Shown: positions 1-8,445, counted from the stretch's first letter. The stretch is 36,526 nucleotides of DNA from an uncultured Pelagibacteraceae bacterium (GCA_902552805.1 CACDIC010000012.1:1-36526), one strand, 5' to 3'. Notes: a model not told the origin generated them from the sequence alone. Numbers and translations: made by a program.

Positions 1-458
1 AAATTTGCAACAAATTAAATAGAATTAAAAATTTAAAAAAGTTTGTAAAAATTCTACCTTTGTCATCTTTTAAAAATATTAATTTAAATTATAGTCAATT
101 AGAAGCAAATCCAATTTATTTTGAATTATTCAAATACAAATCATTAAAAATTAACTCACTTGATTTAATATCTTCATACGAAACTTTAAAGCCTAAAATT
201 ATTGTTATGGACTCTTTAAGTACACCACTTTATGAATTGTCCAATTCAAACTCTGAAATAATTCTTTTCTTAGATAAATTTAACCAGCCTAAAAAAGATG
301 TACTCTCAATTATTAAAAAAAGATTTTTCATTGTTCAAAACGTAAAAGAAATGGTGTCCTGTATTAATTTGATATTGAATAAAAAGAAAAAAAAATTTGA
401 TAACAATTTATTTTATGAAAAATTTTATAAACAAAAGAAATTTAATTTGAATTTATGA
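1..458 (+). CDS. C-terminal part of a surface-polysaccharide transferase-like protein (5' partial)
   Basis: The reading frame is open from the first bases of the window, so this is the tail of a gene that begins upstream. The TTG at base 60 is only the first start-like codon inside the fragment. The visible ~150 residues contain an 'IIVMDSLSTPLYELS' segment followed by a hydrophobic strand. That resembles the sugar-nucleotide/acceptor loop near the C-terminus of GT-B-like transferases, where an S-T or S-x-x-x-E pair follows a hydrophobic strand, and in particular the LIC12162-type putative transferases of surface-glycan loci. The following gene overlaps its stop codon (ATGA) and looks like the usual partner of that family. 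The tail is lysine-rich. The family assignment is by resemblance only; the N-terminal part is needed to confirm it. Confidence 0.55.
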   Translation, partial: ICNKLNRIKNLKKFVKILPLSSFKNINLNYSQLEANPIYFELFKYKSLKINSLDLISSYETLKPKIIVMDSLSTPLYELSNSNSEIILFLDKFNQPKKDVLSIIKKRFFIVQNVKEMVSCINLILNKKKKKFDNNLFYEKFYKQKKFNLNL

Positions 459-1576
459 TAAAATATTACCTTGTTTCGATATATGTATTGAGAGATATAA
501 TAAAAAGAATAGTTTTTTTTAAATTGTCTTTCTTAAAGCCCCCCCAAAAAAAAATTTTGGTTTACGATAAAAAAAGTACTGATCAAGCTGCAATTTTATT
601 TAAAAAAAAAAACTTTACTTTTTTTTATTCTAGATCACAAGGCCTAAACATATATGTGGTTATTCTTAATATCTTAAAAAATGGCTTTAAAAATTTTGCA
701 TTAAATTATAAAAAATTATATTTTGAAATTGTTAATCCAAAGGTGATTTATACGTCAATTGATAATAGTTTAGCTTTCTATAAATTAAAAAAAGATTGTT
801 ATCATGATGCTATCTATATTTCAGATCAAAATGGAATGAGGGATAATCTATTTCATTTTGAAGCAAAAAAATATTTAAATCATAATAAAAATTCAGTACT
901 AAGTTGTGACATTTTTTTTGTTTTGGGAGATAATGAAAAAAAAAAGTTGAAAAATGTTATTAAAGCCAATTATTATTTATACGGTTCAACAAAAAACAAT
1001 TTTTATGTGAACAAAAAAAAGAAAAACCAGATTAAAAATTTAGTTTTTTTTTCAAATAAACCAATAATAAACTTTTCAAGAGATTTAATATTATTTAAAA
1101 ATGCAATAAAATTTTGCAAAAAATATAATTATAAACTTTTTTTTATTGATAGATTGAAAAAAAGATATTTTCTTTATTTAAAAAAACATTTTGATATCAG
1201 TAATTTTACATATATTTCACCAAAAAACTCATCAGATACATACAAATTTTTTACAGAGGAAAATTTGTCAATTTTTAATCATTCATCTTTAGGTTATGAA
1301 TTTATATCTAGAGGTTTAAAAGGTCTTAGTTTTGGTCATAACTCAAATTTTATTCATCATGAGAGGAATAAAGCAAAATACGCAAAAGAAGGCATTTTTT
1401 GGACTGATAAGATAGACTATGAAAATTTTGAGAGGAAAATTTTGACAATAATAAATTATGACTTTATTAAATGGAGATCTAATACATTAAAGTATTCACA
1501 GGAGTTGATGTGTTATGATAAATCAAATTTAAAAAAAAAAAAAATAATAAATAATTTTATAAACTCAAAAAAATGA
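455..1576 (+). CDS. Surface carbohydrate biosynthesis protein, GT-B-like
   Basis: A 373-residue protein starting at an ATG that overlaps the previous stop by four bases, so translation is probably coupled. It has no obvious signal peptide. It has a Rossmann-like beginning ('KKILVYD'), a middle section that reads like an acceptor domain ('AIYISDQNGMRDN'), and a C-terminal half with 'IFNHSSLGYEFISRGLKG', where a hydrophobic strand followed by S-S-x-G-Y-E resembles the nucleotide-sugar-binding region of GT-B glycosyltransferases. Proteins of this type commonly sit beside LIC12162-like transferases in lipopolysaccharide or capsule islands, and the reaction is not known. A run of 14 A residues (1531-1544) lies just before the stop and encodes a lysine run in the tail. 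kdsB overlaps the stop by four bases. Confidence 0.55.
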   Translation: MIKYYLVSIYVLRDIIKRIVFFKLSFLKPPQKKILVYDKKSTDQAAILFKKKNFTFFYSRSQGLNIYVVILNILKNGFKNFALNYKKLYFEIVNPKVIYTSIDNSLAFYKLKKDCYHDAIYISDQNGMRDNLFHFEAKKYLNHNKNSVLSCDIFFVLGDNEKKKLKNVIKANYYLYGSTKNNFYVNKKKKNQIKNLVFFSNKPIINFSRDLILFKNAIKFCKKYNYKLFFIDRLKKRYFLYLKKHFDISNFTYISPKNSSDTYKFFTEENLSIFNHSSLGYEFISRGLKGLSFGHNSNFIHHERNKAKYAKEGIFWTDKIDYENFERKILTIINYDFIKWRSNTLKYSQELMCYDKSNLKKKKIINNFINSKK

Positions 1577-2310
1577 TTATTGGTTTGATACCATCTAGAC
1601 TGAATTCAAAAAGATTAAAAGAGAAACCACTCTTAAATATTGATGGTTTACCAATAATTGTACACTCATTTAAAAGAGCCAAATTAGCAAAAAAATTGGA
1701 TAAAGTTATTGTTTGCACTGATCATAAAAAAATAATCGATGTTGTAAAAAAAAATAATGGAGAGGCTATTTTAACTTCTAAAAAACATAGAAATGGAACT
1801 GAAAGAATTTACGAGGTTGCAAAAAAAATGAGGAAAGCTAGTTTGATTGTAGATATCCAGGGGGACCAACCCCTTATAAGTCCCAAAGCTATTGATCTCA
1901 CTATTGAGTTTCATAAAAAAAATAAAAAATTTGATATTGTTTTACCAAGTATGCCAATTAAAGATGAGGAGGATAATAAGAGTTTAGTTAAAACAATATT
2001 TTCAGATAATGGCAAAATTATTTATTTTAGTAGGGAAAAAGTTCCATATAATTACACTTCAAGTAAAGTAACTTATTTTAAAAACTTATCTATTATTTCT
2101 TTTAAACCAAAAGCACTAGAAAAATTTTTTAAATCCAAGATGGGTAAATTAGAAAAAATTGAAAGTATAGAATTAATGAGAGCACTTGAAATTGGTTTAA
2201 GTATTGGAACATTTGTTATTAATGGCTCTGATTTTGCTGTGGATGTAAATGCAGACTTACTAAAGGCCATTGATGTTATGCCCTACGATAAATTTAGAAA
2301 ACTTTATTAA
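1573..2310 (+). CDS. kdsB: 3-deoxy-manno-octulosonate cytidylyltransferase (KdsB-like)
   Basis: The 245-residue length matches the KdsB family (about 250), which transfers CMP from CTP to Kdo or a related ulosonic acid. Family motifs are in order: 'IPSRLNSKRLKEKPL' (6-20, nucleotide loop), 'CTDHKKI' (~48-54), 'HRNGTERIYEV' (72-82), 'QGDQP' (96-100, with the metal-binding Asp98), 'YFSREKVPY' (151-159) and 'VDVNADLLKA' near the end. Several positions differ from textbook KdsB (QGDQP rather than QGDEP, NGTER rather than SGTDR), so the substrate may be a modified or different ulosonic acid rather than Kdo of the lipid A core. The ATG overlaps the stop of the preceding gene and the next gene overlaps its own stop, so it is in the middle of an operon. 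A housekeeping kdsB may exist elsewhere. Confidence 0.85.
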   Translation: MIIGLIPSRLNSKRLKEKPLLNIDGLPIIVHSFKRAKLAKKLDKVIVCTDHKKIIDVVKKNNGEAILTSKKHRNGTERIYEVAKKMRKASLIVDIQGDQPLISPKAIDLTIEFHKKNKKFDIVLPSMPIKDEEDNKSLVKTIFSDNGKIIYFSREKVPYNYTSSKVTYFKNLSIISFKPKALEKFFKSKMGKLEKIESIELMRALEIGLSIGTFVINGSDFAVDVNADLLKAIDVMPYDKFRKLY

Positions 2311-2927
2311 TGAATAAGTATGATCTAGTCATATTCGATTTAGATGGAGTTTTAATAAACTCAAAAAAAAACATGCAAATCTCTTGGAATATTGTAAGAA
2401 AAAAATTTAAGATAAAAAAAACTTTTAATAATTATTTTAAATTTTTAGGTTATCCTTTTTTTGATATTCTAAAAAAATTATCAATAGAAAAAAACTTTAA
2501 ACAAATTCAAACCGAATATAATAGAAACTCAATAAATAATTTAAATAATATTAAATTATATAAAGATATATCAAAAATTTTGGAATTCTTGATAAAAAAA
2601 AAAATTAAATTAGCTATAGTGACGTCAAAAAATAAGGATAGAACACTAAAATTAGTGAGGAAGTTTAAATTACCAATTAAAAATATTGTTTGTCCAAGTA
2701 AATCTACCAGAGGCAAACCCTTCCCTGATCAAATTAAAATAGCATTAAAAAGAGCTAATGTTAAAAAAAATAGAGTATTATATGTTGGAGATACGAATGT
2801 TGATTATTTATTGGCGAAAAAATCAAAAATTCATTTTGTTTTTGCAAAATATGGTTATGGAAAAATTGAAAATTCCAAAAAATTTAATACAATTAATTCT
2901 TTTAAGGATTTAAAATTTATAGTTTAA
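2310..2927 (+). CDS. HAD-superfamily phosphatase
   Basis: A 205-residue haloacid dehalogenase-type hydrolase with all four motifs: 'FDLDGVLINS' (Asp10 nucleophile, Asp12 acid/base), 'VTSKN' (104-108), the lysine in 'GKPFPD' (Lys136) and 'VGDTNVD' (Asp161, Asp165). A helical cap between motifs I and II fits the Gph/PhnX-like subfamily rather than the capless KdsC type. Its first base overlaps the last base of the kdsB-like stop codon, so the two are probably co-translated. From position I infer that it dephosphorylates a sugar-phosphate precursor of the ulosonic acid activated by the kdsB-like enzyme. The true substrate cannot be read from the sequence. Confidence 0.8.
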   Translation: MNKYDLVIFDLDGVLINSKKNMQISWNIVRKKFKIKKTFNNYFKFLGYPFFDILKKLSIEKNFKQIQTEYNRNSINNLNNIKLYKDISKILEFLIKKKIKLAIVTSKNKDRTLKLVRKFKLPIKNIVCPSKSTRGKPFPDQIKIALKRANVKKNRVLYVGDTNVDYLLAKKSKIHFVFAKYGYGKIENSKKFNTINSFKDLKFIV

Positions 2928-2934
2928 AGAAAAT

Positions 2935-3795
2935 ATGAAAAATAATGCTTCACTACAAAGATTCCAAAATGAGTACGAAAGAAATGGTTTTGTTTTAATT
3001 AAAAATTTTATAGACAAATCAAAATGTACAAAAGCTTTAAAATGGCTAAATTCAAAAAATAAAAAAAAACTAGCCAAGAGTTGGACAGAATTAGAGCCTG
3101 GCGTTGATTTGGCAGTTTATTTTATAGTTCATCAAGGTAAATCACCTGTTTCGGAATTAGTTAATAATAAAAAAATTCTAGATTTTGCTTCTAAGTTAGT
3201 AAGGGACAAAGTTTATATTTATTCAAGCAAAGTAAATTTAAAAGCTCCTTGGTGTGGCGCAGTTGAGTATTTTCATCAAGACCTAGTTTATTGGAGAGAC
3301 AGAGGTTATCCGAGGGAAGATATGCTAAGTGCTATGGTATTTCTTGAACCTCATAATGATATTAATGCACCATTAAATATTTTTCCCAAAACTCACAAAT
3401 TAGGATTTATTAAACATGAACCATTTATAAATGTTAATGGTCTTGCAAAATTTATGGTACCACCAAAAACTTTAGATAAGCTAAAAAAAAAATATGGAGT
3501 TATTAGAATAAATGCAAAGCCTGGTGATGTACTTTTTTTTCATATGGGTTGTGTCCATGGTTCGGGACATAATATTTCTTCACAAAGCAGAACAGTTGTT
3601 TTATCTCAACTGAATACAGTTGGTAATATTCCAAAAGATGTAGAAAAAAATTCAAAAAAATTTAATCTGAAAAGAGCAAAAAGAGAATACGATGAATCAA
3701 AAAGAAGATTTGCATGGTTTAAAAATAAATATTCAAAACAATTGAAGTCAAAAAAACTTACTTTTTCAGCTCCAATCGTTAAACAAGAAAAATAA
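2935..3795 (+). CDS. Phytanoyl-CoA dioxygenase (PhyH) family Fe(II)/2-oxoglutarate oxygenase
   Basis: A 286-residue protein with the iron facial triad of the PhyH fold: 'HQD' at 114-116 (His114, Asp116) and the distal 'HGSGHN' (His208). 'SQSRT' supplies Arg219, the usual 2-oxoglutarate anchor. 'NAPLNIFPKTHK' (144-155) and 'KPGDVLFFH' (195-203) are typical core strands. Members hydroxylate, epimerise or desaturate small molecules using O2 and 2-oxoglutarate. In this setting the likely substrate is a nucleotide sugar, sugar phosphate or glycan residue. It starts 7 bases after the HAD gene and is followed by the AsnB-like gene after 21 bases. The family call is firm; the substrate is unknown. 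Confidence 0.85.
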   Translation: MKNNASLQRFQNEYERNGFVLIKNFIDKSKCTKALKWLNSKNKKKLAKSWTELEPGVDLAVYFIVHQGKSPVSELVNNKKILDFASKLVRDKVYIYSSKVNLKAPWCGAVEYFHQDLVYWRDRGYPREDMLSAMVFLEPHNDINAPLNIFPKTHKLGFIKHEPFINVNGLAKFMVPPKTLDKLKKKYGVIRINAKPGDVLFFHMGCVHGSGHNISSQSRTVVLSQLNTVGNIPKDVEKNSKKFNLKRAKREYDESKRRFAWFKNKYSKQLKSKKLTFSAPIVKQEK

Positions 3796-3816
3796 ATTTT
3801 CAAAATATAATTTTTA

Positions 3817-5583
3817 ATGTGTGGAATTTTTGTTGTAATCCCAAAATCAAAGAAAAAATTAGATGTTGATAAATGTAAAAATGCACTAAAGGATTTAGAT
3901 AAAAGGGGACCTGATTGGTCACTTTACCAAGTAATAGACAACATTTTCTTTGGTCAGACAGTTTTGTCTATGACAGGAAAAGAAAAAAAAAATATTGATA
4001 ATCATTATTCTGAAAAAAAAGTTTTTTTTATTTTATTTAACGGAGAAATCTACAATCATAAAGAATTGAACGACGACAATGATTTTAATCAAGATAAGCC
4101 CGATACTAAAATTTTAGTGAATTTATTTGATAAATATAAGCCAAATGAAATTAATGAGATTTTAGATGGAATGTATTCCTACGTGGTAGTTGATAAGTCA
4201 AAAAAAAAAATTTATATATCCAGAGACCCTCAAGGTGAAAAATCTCTTTATAAATTCGAAAGTTCTGAATTTATAATATTTTCGTCTGAAATTAACCCTA
4301 TCCTTAAATTTACAAATAAATTATCTATAGATAAAGAAATCTTCAAATCTTATTTTTTATCAAGACACTTTATTCAATTTGAAAAGTCAATTTTTAAAGA
4401 GATTAAAAATATTCAACCAGGAGAATTTTGGGAGTATTCAATAATTAAAAAGAGACTCTCCAAGAAAAAAACTTTTTCTGTAAAATCATTAATTGATCAA
4501 AAAAAATATAATTTAAATGAGACTAAAAAAGAACAAGATCTAGTTGATGAATTAGATTGTTTGTTAAGAGAAAATTTAACACAAATGATACCACCTAATA
4601 GAAATTTCTGCTCAATTTTAAGTGGAGGAATTGACTCAAGTTTAATATCAATTCTTTTAAGAGAGCTTACAAATTGTGATAAATTTATAGCTCTAAATCA
4701 TATAGGTAAAGATAGAATTTCAAATAAGACTAATCTATTTGAAAAATATTTAAATAACTCTGTGATAAATTTAAATATAAACAAAGAAAAATATAAAAAA
4801 TACCTCGAAGAATCGATTGATATTTGTAATTCTCCTATTAGTTCTCATGATTTTGTTGGAAAACTGATACTTGCTGAAAAATTAAAAAAAATTAATTGCA
4901 AAGCAGTTTTTGGTGGTGACGGAGCCGATGAATTATTTGGTGGATATGACACTTATCTACAAAGTATAAAAAAAACCAATCAAAATGTTTCTGATTATTC
5001 AAAAATCTTAAAAACAAAAATATTTGGGAAAAATTACGTAAATAGATATTTTGAAAAAAAAATTCACGAAGAATGGAAAGAATGTCTGAAAGCTTACGAT
5101 TTTTTAGAGAATAAAAAAGAGCAGAATAAACAAGCAATGATGTTAATGGATAGTACACTTCAGTTATCTTCTGTTGGAATGAGAGGCTGTGATTTAATGT
5201 CAATGAGCTACTCAATTGAGCCTAGATCAATTTTTTTGAGAAAGTCAGTGATGAAATTTGCTTTAAACCTACCATTAAAATTTAAGATTAGTAATTTAAA
5301 AAAAAATAAATTTAAAAGTAAAATTTTGCTAAAAAAACTTTTTATAAAATACTACCCTAAAAAACTTATTTTTAAAAAACAAGGTTTTTCAGGTTTTCCT
5401 AATGAAATGGCCTCATTTTTAGGAAACTATAATAATTTTAAGATTTTAGATAAATTTAAACTATATAATCATAAAAAATATTTAAAAGAATTTGATAAAA
5501 AAGAAGTTTGGAAAATAATTAATTCTGAATTTTTTTTAAAAAGCTATGATAATAAAGTAAATAAACTATTAATTTCAAAATGA
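3817..5583 (+). CDS. AsnB-like glutamine-dependent amidotransferase (asparagine synthase family)
   Basis: A 588-residue protein with two domains. The N-terminal class II glutaminase starts with the catalytic Cys2 ('MCGIF') and continues with 'KRGPDW' (29-34) and 'FNGEIYNH' (74-81). The C-terminal ATP-pyrophosphatase domain has the P-loop 'LSGGIDSS' (268-275) and 'FGGDGADELFGGYD' further on. The chemistry is transfer of glutamine nitrogen to an adenylated carboxylate. True AsnB makes asparagine, but paralogues in O-antigen and capsule loci amidate uronic or ulosonic acid carboxylates, which fits the neighbouring ulosonate-type genes better. The ATG overlaps nothing upstream; the next gene overlaps its stop (ATGA). 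Function as a sugar amidotransferase is inferred from context. Confidence 0.85.
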   Translation: MCGIFVVIPKSKKKLDVDKCKNALKDLDKRGPDWSLYQVIDNIFFGQTVLSMTGKEKKNIDNHYSEKKVFFILFNGEIYNHKELNDDNDFNQDKPDTKILVNLFDKYKPNEINEILDGMYSYVVVDKSKKKIYISRDPQGEKSLYKFESSEFIIFSSEINPILKFTNKLSIDKEIFKSYFLSRHFIQFEKSIFKEIKNIQPGEFWEYSIIKKRLSKKKTFSVKSLIDQKKYNLNETKKEQDLVDELDCLLRENLTQMIPPNRNFCSILSGGIDSSLISILLRELTNCDKFIALNHIGKDRISNKTNLFEKYLNNSVINLNINKEKYKKYLEESIDICNSPISSHDFVGKLILAEKLKKINCKAVFGGDGADELFGGYDTYLQSIKKTNQNVSDYSKILKTKIFGKNYVNRYFEKKIHEEWKECLKAYDFLENKKEQNKQAMMLMDSTLQLSSVGMRGCDLMSMSYSIEPRSIFLRKSVMKFALNLPLKFKISNLKKNKFKSKILLKKLFIKYYPKKLIFKKQGFSGFPNEMASFLGNYNNFKILDKFKLYNHKKYLKEFDKKEVWKIINSEFFLKSYDNKVNKLLISK

Positions 5584-6014
5584 TTGAAGGATTAAAAATT
5601 TCAAAACTCAAAATTATTTCAGATGATAGAGGAAAAGTAATGCACATGTTAAGAAATGATAGTCCGATTTTTAAAAGTTTTGGTGAAATATATTTTTCTA
5701 CAATTTTTGAGAACAAGATTAAAGCTTGGCACCTGCATAGAGAATCATATCTCAATTATGTTTGTGTTTTTGGAAGTGTTAAATTAGTTCTTTTTGATGA
5801 AAGAGAAGAAAGTTCAACTAAAAATCAGTATCAAGAAATTTTTCTATCACCAAATGATTATTTTCTTGTAACTATTCCTCCAAATGTGTGGAATGGTTTT
5901 AAGGGCTTAGGAAAAAATGAGTCTATAATTGCAAATTGTTTGACATTACCACATAACGAAAAAGAAATGGTTAGAAAAAAGCCAGATGATAACCATTTTA
6001 GTTATAATTGGTAA
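5580..6014 (+). CDS. RmlC-like cupin (dTDP-4-dehydrorhamnose 3,5-epimerase family)
   Basis: A 144-residue single cupin. 'KAWHLHRES' (His51, His53) corresponds to the catalytic-His strand of RmlC-type epimerases. 'LFDERE' (71-76) and 'IPPNVWNGFKGL' (99-110) match the second conserved block, in which the usual His-Gly-Phe is replaced by Asn-Gly-Phe. It is shorter than classical RmlC (about 180), closer to the small WxcM/FdtA-type cupins that isomerise or epimerise keto-sugar nucleotides. The start overlaps the stop of the AsnB-like gene, so it probably belongs to the same modification cassette. No dTDP-glucose pathway genes (rmlA, rmlB) are visible, so the substrate may be another nucleotide-linked keto-sugar. 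Confidence 0.75.
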   Translation: MIEGLKISKLKIISDDRGKVMHMLRNDSPIFKSFGEIYFSTIFENKIKAWHLHRESYLNYVCVFGSVKLVLFDEREESSTKNQYQEIFLSPNDYFLVTIPPNVWNGFKGLGKNESIIANCLTLPHNEKEMVRKKPDDNHFSYNW

Positions 6015-6023
6015 ATGAATTAG

Positions 6024-7130
6024 ATGAAATTAATACTTTTGACCGCGGGTGGAAGAGCTGGCTCAGATTTTTTTCATAGTTTATTAGATGGTCATTCTCA
6101 GATTCTTCAGTTTCCTGGTTATTTAAGGATCGATAAAAATTTAAAGTACATTTTAAAGACAAAAGATTTAAAAAAGAAAGCTAAATTGTTTGTAAAATTT
6201 TACCCAGAATTCTTTGACTCAAAAAAGAATAAATTAGAAAGATGGAATAAATTAGGAGAGAAAAGAAAAGGATATTTTAAAGTCAACCCCAAAGCTTTCA
6301 TAAGAATATTTTATGATTTATCTATTAAAAGAGAAAAAAAAATCGATAATTATCAGTGTCTAATAAATTTTCACTTAGCTTATTTTATCACTAGAAAAAA
6401 AAATATTAGATCTGTAAAAATATTGTTTGTTCACACTCATTTACTTAGTTGGACTAAAGAATTTATAAAATTATTTAATATCAAAAAAGTTGACATTTTA
6501 CACACAATTAGGCATCCATTATCTTCGTTGAGCTCACCAATTAAATCATGGCTTAGTTTTGAAGGTGGAAAAAATTTTTTTTCAAAAGATTTATTTTATC
6601 AATTAGATACTGTTGTTAATTGTATTTATGATTTAAACAAACTTGGAAGATTACATATAATTAAATTGGAACGTTTACATAGGGAAAACACTTTGGTAAT
6701 GAAAAAATTTTGTAAAAAATTTAAAATTAAATATGAATTAACTTTAAAAAGATCTTCAAAAAACGATTTAAAATGGTGGGGTGATAAGATAAGCAAAAAA
6801 TATGTGACTGGGATAAATAAAAAATTTACAATTAAGATTTATGACGATCATTTTTATGAAAGGGATTTAATTTTTTTTCAAAATTTGACCAAAAAAATAA
6901 TTAAGAAATATAATTACAGATTTTACTATGTTAAAAAAAATATTTTATTTAATTTATTTCCAATGAAATGTGAAATAGATGTATGGCGAAATACTATAAA
7001 AAACCTATTTTATGGTGGTTTTCGATGGAAACATTTATTATCAATACCAATTTTCTATTTTTTAAGAATTTGCATGATAAATAAGTTTCAAGAAAGTTTA
7101 AAAAGAAAGACTTTACCCAATGAAATTTAA
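6024..7130 (+). CDS. Sulfotransferase-family protein
   Basis: A 368-residue protein. The N-terminus 'TAGGRAGSDFFHSLLDGH' (7-24) is the 5'-phosphosulfate-binding loop of PAPS-dependent sulfotransferases: strand, G-R-x-G-S, helix, then the D-x-H-p region. 'HTIRHPLSSLSS' (160-171) fits the 3'-phosphate-binding Arg-x-x-x-S motif, and 'IIKLERLHRE' resembles the later conserved strand. There is no signal peptide, so it should act in the cytoplasm on a lipid-linked or nucleotide-linked sugar. It overlaps the CysC-like kinase gene by 11 bases, and a pair of 'PAPS maker plus PAPS user' is the simplest reading. The family call is good; the acceptor is unknown. Confidence 0.75.
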   Translation: MKLILLTAGGRAGSDFFHSLLDGHSQILQFPGYLRIDKNLKYILKTKDLKKKAKLFVKFYPEFFDSKKNKLERWNKLGEKRKGYFKVNPKAFIRIFYDLSIKREKKIDNYQCLINFHLAYFITRKKNIRSVKILFVHTHLLSWTKEFIKLFNIKKVDILHTIRHPLSSLSSPIKSWLSFEGGKNFFSKDLFYQLDTVVNCIYDLNKLGRLHIIKLERLHRENTLVMKKFCKKFKIKYELTLKRSSKNDLKWWGDKISKKYVTGINKKFTIKIYDDHFYERDLIFFQNLTKKIIKKYNYRFYYVKKNILFNLFPMKCEIDVWRNTIKNLFYGGFRWKHLLSIPIFYFLRICMINKFQESLKRKTLPNEI

Positions 7131-7647
7131 AGAAGTTTACAAAAATAAAGGAATCTTATTTTGGATCACAGGTTTATCAGGATCAGGCAAAACTTCTTTA
7201 GCAAAAAAAATATTAAATTTTGTTAAGAAAAAATATGGTCCAACAATTATACTAAGTGGTGATGATTTAAGAAAAATATTTGATTATCAAAAATTTGATA
7301 AGACATCTAGATTTAAATATGCTCTGAGTTATTCAAAATTTTGTAAATTGATCACAGACCAGAATATAAACGTTATTTTTTCAACAGTAAGTTTGTATAA
7401 TCAAGTAAGATCTTGGAATAGAAAAAATATTAGTAATTACATAGAAGTGTACATTGAAGCTGATATTAAGAAATTAATTAATAATAAAAAAAAACACTTT
7501 TATAGAAAAAAATTAATTAATATTGTTGGAAAAAATATTAAAGCTCAGTTTCCAAAGAGACCACATATTAAAATTTCTAATGATTTTGGCAAATCAATTA
7601 ATCAATTGAAAAATGAACTAATAAAAAAGATTAATTTTCTTAAATAA
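7120..7647 (+). CDS. CysC-like kinase (adenylylsulfate kinase family)
   Basis: A 175-residue P-loop kinase. Walker A is 'GLSGSGKT' (18-25), followed by 'LSGDDLRKIF' in place of the classic LDGDNVR, and by 'STVSLYNQVRSWNRKN' and 'YIEVYIEA'. APS kinase makes PAPS from APS and ATP. The usual C-terminal signatures (RDPKGLY, FTGID..YE.P) are absent or strongly altered: the tail reads 'NIVGKNIKAQFPKRP'. As I remember it, that pattern is closer to CysC-like proteins of capsule loci such as Campylobacter Cj1415, which phosphorylates CDP-phosphoramidate rather than APS. The gene overlaps the sulfotransferase gene, which argues for PAPS supply. Both readings stand; the kinase fold is certain. Confidence 0.75.
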   Translation: MKFKEVYKNKGILFWITGLSGSGKTSLAKKILNFVKKKYGPTIILSGDDLRKIFDYQKFDKTSRFKYALSYSKFCKLITDQNINVIFSTVSLYNQVRSWNRKNISNYIEVYIEADIKKLINNKKKHFYRKKLINIVGKNIKAQFPKRPHIKISNDFGKSINQLKNELIKKINFLK

Positions 7648-7715
7648 TTTATATAAATAAAGTTAAGATTTAATTGCCACAATTTGAAGAAAGATTGTAT
7701 GTATAGTTTTAAATT

Positions 7716-8408
7716 ATGAAAGTAGTGATACTCGCTGGTGGATATGGCTCTAGATTGTCAGAATATACCAAAACTATTCCAAAACCTATGGTTAAAATAT
7801 TGGGTAAACCTATAATACATCGAATAATTGATCATTTTATATCTTATGGTTTTAATGAATTCTATATAGCTTTAGGTTATAAAGGATATCAACTAAAAAA
7901 ATATTTTCATAAAAAAAAATTTTCTAAAAAAATTAAAATAAATCTTATAGATACTGGAAAAAAAACTATGACAGGTGGAAGACTCAAAAGACTTGAGCCA
8001 TTTTTAAAAAACACTTTTTTGATGACTTATGGAGATGGTTTATCAAACGTAAGCTTAACGAAATTAATTAAATTCCATAAAAGAAATAAAAGAATTTTTA
8101 CACTCACAGCTGTAAGACCACCAGCAAGATTTGGTGCAATTAAAATAAAAGGTAATTATGTTAATTATTTCAAAGAAAAAAATAGCTTAGATGAGGGTTG
8201 GATTAATGGAGGTTTTTTTGTAATTGAGCCAAAATTTTTTAAATACTTAAAAAATGATCAAACTTTCTTAGAAAGAGAACCATTTGAAAAATTAACAAAA
8301 CAAAATCAGTTAGTAGCATTTAAACATAAAGGATTTTGGCAATGCATGGATACTTTAAGAGATAAAGAAATTTTAGAGAAAAAATTAAAAAAAAAATTTT
8401 TAAAATAA
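7716..8408 (+). CDS. rfbF: Glucose-1-phosphate cytidylyltransferase
   Basis: A 230-residue nucleotidyltransferase with the RfbF hallmarks: 'LAGGYGSRL' (6-14), 'IPKPMVKILGKPI', 'MTYGDGLSNV' with the metal-binding Asp, 'TAVRPPARFGAI', 'GWINGGFFV' and 'GFWQCMDTLRD'. The enzyme makes CDP-glucose from CTP and glucose-1-phosphate. It is slightly shorter than typical RfbF (about 257) but no motif is missing. It begins after a 68-base spacer, so it may start a new transcript. Its product is the substrate of the CDP-glucose 4,6-dehydratase gene two genes downstream; the ABC exporter lies between them. Confidence 0.88.
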   Translation: MKVVILAGGYGSRLSEYTKTIPKPMVKILGKPIIHRIIDHFISYGFNEFYIALGYKGYQLKKYFHKKKFSKKIKINLIDTGKKTMTGGRLKRLEPFLKNTFLMTYGDGLSNVSLTKLIKFHKRNKRIFTLTAVRPPARFGAIKIKGNYVNYFKEKNSLDEGWINGGFFVIEPKFFKYLKNDQTFLEREPFEKLTKQNQLVAFKHKGFWQCMDTLRDKEILEKKLKKKFLK

Positions 8409-8445
8409 ACTAATAATTTGAAAAAATAAGATAATACAAAATTCA

